In this document: one piece after another, positions 60,399-64,000 of the stretch
Position numbering within the stretch: the stretch's first letter is position 1
How the letters are laid out: every line of letters starts with the position of its first letter
Assembly (NCBI RefSeq): GCF_010730055.1
Contig: NZ_AP022575.1
Coordinates: 3,596,001 to 3,660,000, forward strand
Length of the DNA: 64,000 nt
Direction: 5' to 3'
Source of the DNA: Mycobacterium shinjukuense
GTDB taxonomy: Bacteria > Actinomycetota > Actinomycetes > Mycobacteriales > Mycobacteriaceae
The notes under the pieces: model-generated
What the model was told of the DNA's origin: nothing
What the model saw: the letters and a program-made list of their open reading frames with translations, nothing else
Database searches by the model: none
Translations under genes and position numbers: made by a program

Positions 60399-61400
60399 CT
60401 ACCGGGCAGCGTCGCAGCCGGCGGCCGATGCCCCGGGAATCGTCCGCGGTGCGCGCCATGACAACCGCTCCGCGGTCACAAACTCCGAGAAGGCATCCTT
60501 GTCGTCGGCCATCGGTACGCCGTCCACCCAGCGGCCCAACCGGCGCATCTCGTCGGGCGCGCTGTGGGCGCTGGCGCGCCACCCATTGTTGCTGAGCCAG
60601 TCGGCCAGGACCGCTCGATCCGAGTCGTGGTAGATCAGCTCATGCACGTCCACCGTCTGCTCGAACCCGAGCACGTCGGCGACCTTCTTGAACCTCTCCC
60701 GCATCCGTTGGTGACGCTGGTCGGCGCGGGTTCCCGCGGTTTCGGCCGCGACCCTGCTCCCGGCCGCACTCAACTCACCGACGTGGGTGAACAGCCGATC
60801 CTGGGCGTCGGCGGTCAGATACATCAATAACCCCTCGGCCAGCCACGCGGTCCGCGCTGCCGGGTCGAAGCCCGCGGCACGCAACACCGCCGGCCAGTCC
60901 CGTCGCAAGTCGATCGGCACCTCCCGACGAGTTGTCTTGGGCGTCACCCCGTTTTCCGCCAGCGTCATGGACTTGTAGGTAAGCACCTTGGGCTGATCGA
61001 TCTCATACACCGTCGTGCCCGCCGGCCAATCCAACCGGTAGGCGCGCGCATCCAGTCCGGACGCCAAAATCACCACCTGTCGGATCCCTGCGGCGACAGC
61101 ATCTGCAAAGAACGAATCGAAGAAGTTCGTCCGCACCGCCTGGTAGCTAAGCATGTGCCGCACGATCGCCGCGGTTTCGGCGTCGATGGCCTCCACCTTG
61201 GCCGCTATCGCCGGGTCGAGCATCGCTTCCCACAGCACGCCGGCACCGGCGTTGGTGACCAGCAGTTTGGCGTACGGGTCTCGGATCAATGAGTCGGGCC
61301 GGTCGGTTTCCACGGCCCGGGCAGCGGCCACCATCACCGCGGTGGCACCGACGCTGGTCCTGATGTCCCACGTGTCGTCATGGGTACGCATTGTGCTCAT
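60399..61400 (-). CDS. SAM-dependent methyltransferase, mycobacterial LCM-like family (Rv0146 type)
   Basis: A 333-residue methyltransferase. The first half carries TSVGATAVMVAAARAVET and the SAM site VVILASGLDARAYRL, followed by YEIDQPKVL and WLAEGLLMYL. This family has many paralogues in mycobacteria and usually acts on small molecules or lipids, with substrates unknown. The C-terminus runs about 20 residues past the usual EFVTAERL end, into the space before the relic, so the original stop may have been lost. It is divergent from nothing nearby; its TetR neighbour is on the same strand. Confidence 0.9.
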   Translation of the reverse strand: MSTMRTHDDTWDIRTSVGATAVMVAAARAVETDRPDSLIRDPYAKLLVTNAGAGVLWEAMLDPAIAAKVEAIDAETAAIVRHMLSYQAVRTNFFDSFFADAVAAGIRQVVILASGLDARAYRLDWPAGTTVYEIDQPKVLTYKSMTLAENGVTPKTTRREVPIDLRRDWPAVLRAAGFDPAARTAWLAEGLLMYLTADAQDRLFTHVGELSAAGSRVAAETAGTRADQRHQRMRERFKKVADVLGFEQTVDVHELIYHDSDRAVLADWLSNNGWRASAHSAPDEMRRLGRWVDGVPMADDKDAFSEFVTAERLSWRAPRTIPGASAAGCDAAR

Positions 61401-61599
61401 CGCGTGCTCCCGCTCTGTGCGTATTCGCTTGGGTGATGTCTCCAGCCGTGGTGAATTGGATGGCCCGGCAGCTCTTGACTCGCCGGATACGGTGATGCCT
61501 CGACCATGCTACCTAGTAAGTTAGGCAATCTATACTCTTTGTGGGCAACGTCACCGGCCGGCAATCCGCACGATCGGGGTGTCGTCCGGGATCTGGGGA

Positions 61600-62223
61600 C
61601 TACCAAAGCCGGCCGGCCAGCAGCTGTCCCAGCGACGCGGTGATGTCCTCCATCTCCTTGTAGGTCCCCACAAAGCCGGCATAGAACCCCACCCCGCACA
61701 GCACCAACAACAACGTCTCGGCCAACGTCGGCGCGTCGACACCTTCGGCAAGTTCGCCGTGTTCGATCGCATCGCCGACGGCCCAGGTCAGGAAGTCCCG
61801 GGTGATCCGTACGGCATCGTTTTCGGTTTGGCGCAATTCGGGATGCCGCTGGGACTCCAGCACGGCGGTGACTAAAAAGGCCGCCGAGGAAGGATTCTTG
61901 GCGTCAGCGTCCAACGCGACGCCGATGAACGTCGCCATCCGCGCCATCAGCGTTGTCTCCCGGCGTGCGCGTTCGATGGCAGCCGTGACGACGAGTTCGT
62001 TGGTTTGGTCCACCACTTCCCGATACAGCACCCGCTTGTTGGAGAAGTAGTGATTGATCGCCGGCCGAGTCAGGTCGGCGCGAAGGGCGATCGCCTGGAA
62101 GGTCGCCCCGTCGTAGCCGCGTTCGCTGAACACCTGACGCGCGGCGCGCACGATGCGCTTGCGCGTCTCGTCGGCTTTGGCCGCCGGGGGTCGGCCAGGC
62201 CCGCGACTCGCCGTTTGCGGCAT
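61600..62223 (-). CDS. TetR-family regulator (Rv0144 type)
   Basis: A 207-residue TetR protein. The helix-turn-helix covers about residues 20-65 (RAARQVFSERGYDGATFQAIAL region, then TRPAINHYFSNKRVLYREV). The ligand domain contains AFLVTAVLESQRHPELR. It lies 199 bp upstream of the methyltransferase on the same strand and may control it. H37Rv Rv0144 is annotated longer, so its start may differ. Confidence 0.9.
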   Translation of the reverse strand: MPQTASRGPGRPPAAKADETRKRIVRAARQVFSERGYDGATFQAIALRADLTRPAINHYFSNKRVLYREVVDQTNELVVTAAIERARRETTLMARMATFIGVALDADAKNPSSAAFLVTAVLESQRHPELRQTENDAVRITRDFLTWAVGDAIEHGELAEGVDAPTLAETLLLVLCGVGFYAGFVGTYKEMEDITASLGQLLAGRLW

Positions 62224-62255
62224 TTTCTAAGTGTGCCACCGCCACGATGGCGCAT

Positions 62256-62400
62256 TCGCGCGTTCGGCGGGATGCTACGGAACTTCCCAGCATGGTAATC
62301 CTCAAATGCCTGGCACACGCCGGCGCCGGTGTTCATCACGAATGGCTCGCGGTGACCTGACGGCTCCTGAACCGGCTGTCCGTCCAGGATCGACCAACAT
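62256..62400 (-). pseudogene. Relic of a long-type pirin C-terminus
   Basis: In one minus-strand frame the sequence DGQPVQEPSGHREPFVMNT, followed by QAFEDYHAGKF and IPPNAR, is the typical end of long pirins (GEPxxEPVxxxGPFVMNT...AxxDYxxGxxG). There is no upstream cupin in frame, and other frames hold only fragments (CSPGNPITVVAAAMLV). It is therefore a decayed piece of a pirin gene that differs from the intact short pirin at 18.3 kb. Recognition is by eye. Confidence 0.5.
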
Positions 62401-62962
62401 TGCCGCGGCAACGACGGTGATCGGATTGCCGGGCGAACAGAGGTCATGAATACCACGAAACATGAAGCCTCCCAACGATTTCAAGTCGTCGCGTCTGCCA
62501 GCCAGATCGGCGTGCGAGTGACACCCGGCCGCCGGTCACACCGGCAACGACGCCCGGAAGCGCTGCGTCGGCGTCGAACGCGCCCAACGTCACGTCGGCA
62601 CCTTCGCTGGTCCGATAGCAAGAAGGCGTGAACGTGACTCGGTTCGACAGATTGACCCAGCGCTGGGCGTCGCTCACCGCTGCCGCCAGAATTTATCGTC
62701 TTGACAGACAAGGTTTCGCCACATACAATGCGCCCTCTTACCGACGTCTGTCATGTCGCGTCGGCCGTCCTTACCGGCCGAACTGCACGGCTCGTGCGGA
62801 TACGACGCTGTCCACCTCGCCGGCCCGATCGGATCCGTGATCCCGACGTCGCCGTGGTGACGGGCGATTACGCTCTGCTCAAGGCCCGCCGTGACGAGGC
62901 ATATTTCCGTGGCGGCAATCGGCTGAGCCGCCCGACGTCCACGTGCTGCTAACGTCCGGACC
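62401..62962. other. Gene-free stretch upstream of the ClC channel gene
   Basis: About 560 bp with only short frames on both strands (for example 62444-62677 minus and 62701-62952 plus), none with motifs I recognise. The composition is less regular at third codon positions than in the neighbouring genes. The left end touches the pirin relic, so some of this may be debris of the same gene. The ClC promoter should lie near the right end. Confidence 0.4.
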
Positions 62963-64000
62963 ATGCCGGAGGCACAAGACAGCGGAACCGAGGCCGCCGC
63001 CGGGAGGTTCGGCGCAGCGATCAGGAACGCGGGCTACCTGCGCAAGTGGATTCCGCTGGGCATCACGATCGGCGTCATCGCCGGTCTGGGTGCGGTCGTC
63101 TTCTACCTCGCGCTCACGTGCACCGGCCAGTTTCTCCTCGGCTCTCTGGGGGGCTACCACATCCCCACCCCCATCGGGGAGGGCGGCGGCCGCGGATCCA
63201 CCGGCTTTGCCCGCCCCTGGGCGATTCCGTTGGTAACCACCGGTGGGGCGCTGCTGTCGGCGTTGATGGTGGCCAAGCTCGCCCCGGAGGCCATGGGCCA
63301 CGGCACCGACGAGGCGATCGAGTCGGTGCACGGCGATCCTCGAGCCATCCGTGCGCGGGCGGTGCTGGTGAAGATGGTGGCCAGCGCCTTGACCATCGGC
63401 TCGGGCGGTTCGGGTGGCCGCGAAGGCCCGACGGCGCAGATCTCGGCCGGGTTCTGCTCGTTTCTGACCCGCCGGCTGGGCCTGTCCGACGAGGACGGCC
63501 GGACCGCGGTGGCGCTGGGCATCGGCGCGGGCATCGGCGCCATCTTCGCCGCGCCCCTGGGCGGAGCGGTGCTGGCCGCCTCGATCCCCTACCGTGACGA
63601 CTTCGACTACCGCAACCTGCTGCCCGGCTTCATCACCTCCGGGACGGCGTATGCGGTGCTGGGCGCCTTCTTGGGCTTCGACCCGCTGTTTGGCTACATC
63701 GACGCGGAATACCGCTTCGAACGGGCGTGGCCGCTGCTGTGGTTTGTGGTGATCGGCCTGATCGCCGCGGCCGTCGGCTACCTGTATGCCCGCATCTTCC
63801 ACGCGTCGGTGGCCCTGACCCACCGCCTTCCCGGCGGGCCGGTGCTCAAGCCCACCATCGGTGGCCTGCTGGTGGGGCTGCTGGGACTGCTGATCCCGCA
63901 GATCCTGTCCAGCGGCTACGGCTGGGCGCAGTTGGCCGCCGACCGTGGCTCGCTGCTGGGCATCCCGTTATGGATCGTGCTCGTCCTGCCGATCGCCAAG
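62963..64000 (+). CDS. ClC-family chloride channel/antiporter, 3' end beyond the window (Rv0143c type)
   Basis: The frame is open from ATG 62963 to the last base (346 codons) with no stop, so the protein continues; H37Rv Rv0143c is about 492 residues. Many hydrophobic helices are present. The ClC selectivity motif appears as GSGGSGGREGP near residue 155, and the following helix-start region is GAGIGAIFAAPLGGAVLA near 190. The Ser-rich first motif of other ClC proteins is here TIGSGGSGG. It would move chloride, possibly with protons, across the membrane. A downstream regulatory domain cannot be assessed. Confidence 0.93.
   Translation, partial: MPEAQDSGTEAAAGRFGAAIRNAGYLRKWIPLGITIGVIAGLGAVVFYLALTCTGQFLLGSLGGYHIPTPIGEGGGRGSTGFARPWAIPLVTTGGALLSALMVAKLAPEAMGHGTDEAIESVHGDPRAIRARAVLVKMVASALTIGSGGSGGREGPTAQISAGFCSFLTRRLGLSDEDGRTAVALGIGAGIGAIFAAPLGGAVLAASIPYRDDFDYRNLLPGFITSGTAYAVLGAFLGFDPLFGYIDAEYRFERAWPLLWFVVIGLIAAAVGYLYARIFHASVALTHRLPGGPVLKPTIGGLLVGLLGLLIPQILSSGYGWAQLAADRGSLLGIPLWIVLVLPIAK

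Overview
The window is high-GC actinobacterial DNA from a slow-growing Mycobacterium of the M. tuberculosis clade. The evidence is a PE_PGRS tail, three PE-PPE hydrolases, a complete mce1 operon, Zmp1, MymT, SigG and PtpB. The gene order follows M. tuberculosis H37Rv Rv0200 down to Rv0143c, shown here in reverse orientation. Protein lengths and sequences recalled for H37Rv differ enough that I read this as a relative and not the M. tuberculosis complex itself. All Rv comparisons are from memory, not from a search.

Layout. 1-7.3 kb: a truncated PE_PGRS gene, the Mce-accessory pair omamB/omamA, the zinc metalloprotease zmp1, and a molybdopterin oxidoreductase with its TetR regulator. 7.4-12.9 kb: an L,D-transpeptidase, an MFS exporter, a decayed copper regulator (ricR) whose operator box survives, ilvD, an SPW-repeat membrane protein, and the copper metallothionein mymT with an intact RicR box. 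12.9-22.3 kb: a GH3 glycosidase, a small HExxH metallohydrolase and a DUF2786 protein in one overlapping unit, then a monoacylglycerol lipase, sigG, pirin, a YhgE/Pip-like membrane protein, lprO, and a YoaK-like gene that I do not recall in H37Rv at this place.

22.4-38.1 kb is the mce1 locus on the minus strand: fadD5, yrbE1A, yrbE1B, mce1A-F and four Mce-associated genes. Many of the junctions are 4-bp stop/start overlaps. The divergent GntR regulator mce1R lies upstream. Together they would build a fatty/mycolic-acid importer with its acyl-CoA synthetase. OmamA and OmamB at the left end are known accessory factors for Mce transporters.

38.1-47.3 kb: SRPBCC, thioesterase, alcohol dehydrogenase and FAD-oxidase genes, an extra SDR, a DUF222/HNH protein and an alpha/beta hydrolase, then PE4 and a TetR regulator. 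47.4-50.7 kb: a 41-residue microprotein and the pntAa-pntAb-pntB transhydrogenase operon, interrupted by a 53-bp MIRU-like tandem array. 50.9-64 kb: fadE2-ptpB, two PE-PPE genes, a quinone oxidoreductase/SDR/aldehyde dehydrogenase run, a SAM methyltransferase followed by a broken paralogue, a TetR regulator, a pirin relic, and the first 346 codons of a ClC channel cut by the window end.

The most interesting signals are the ricR relic beside intact copper-responsive targets, in-frame minisatellites inside operons (mce1D/E, pntAa/Ab, an Mce-associated gene), and two related long perfect hairpins that act as intergenic terminators. I found no tRNA, rRNA, CRISPR array, prophage or insertion sequence.
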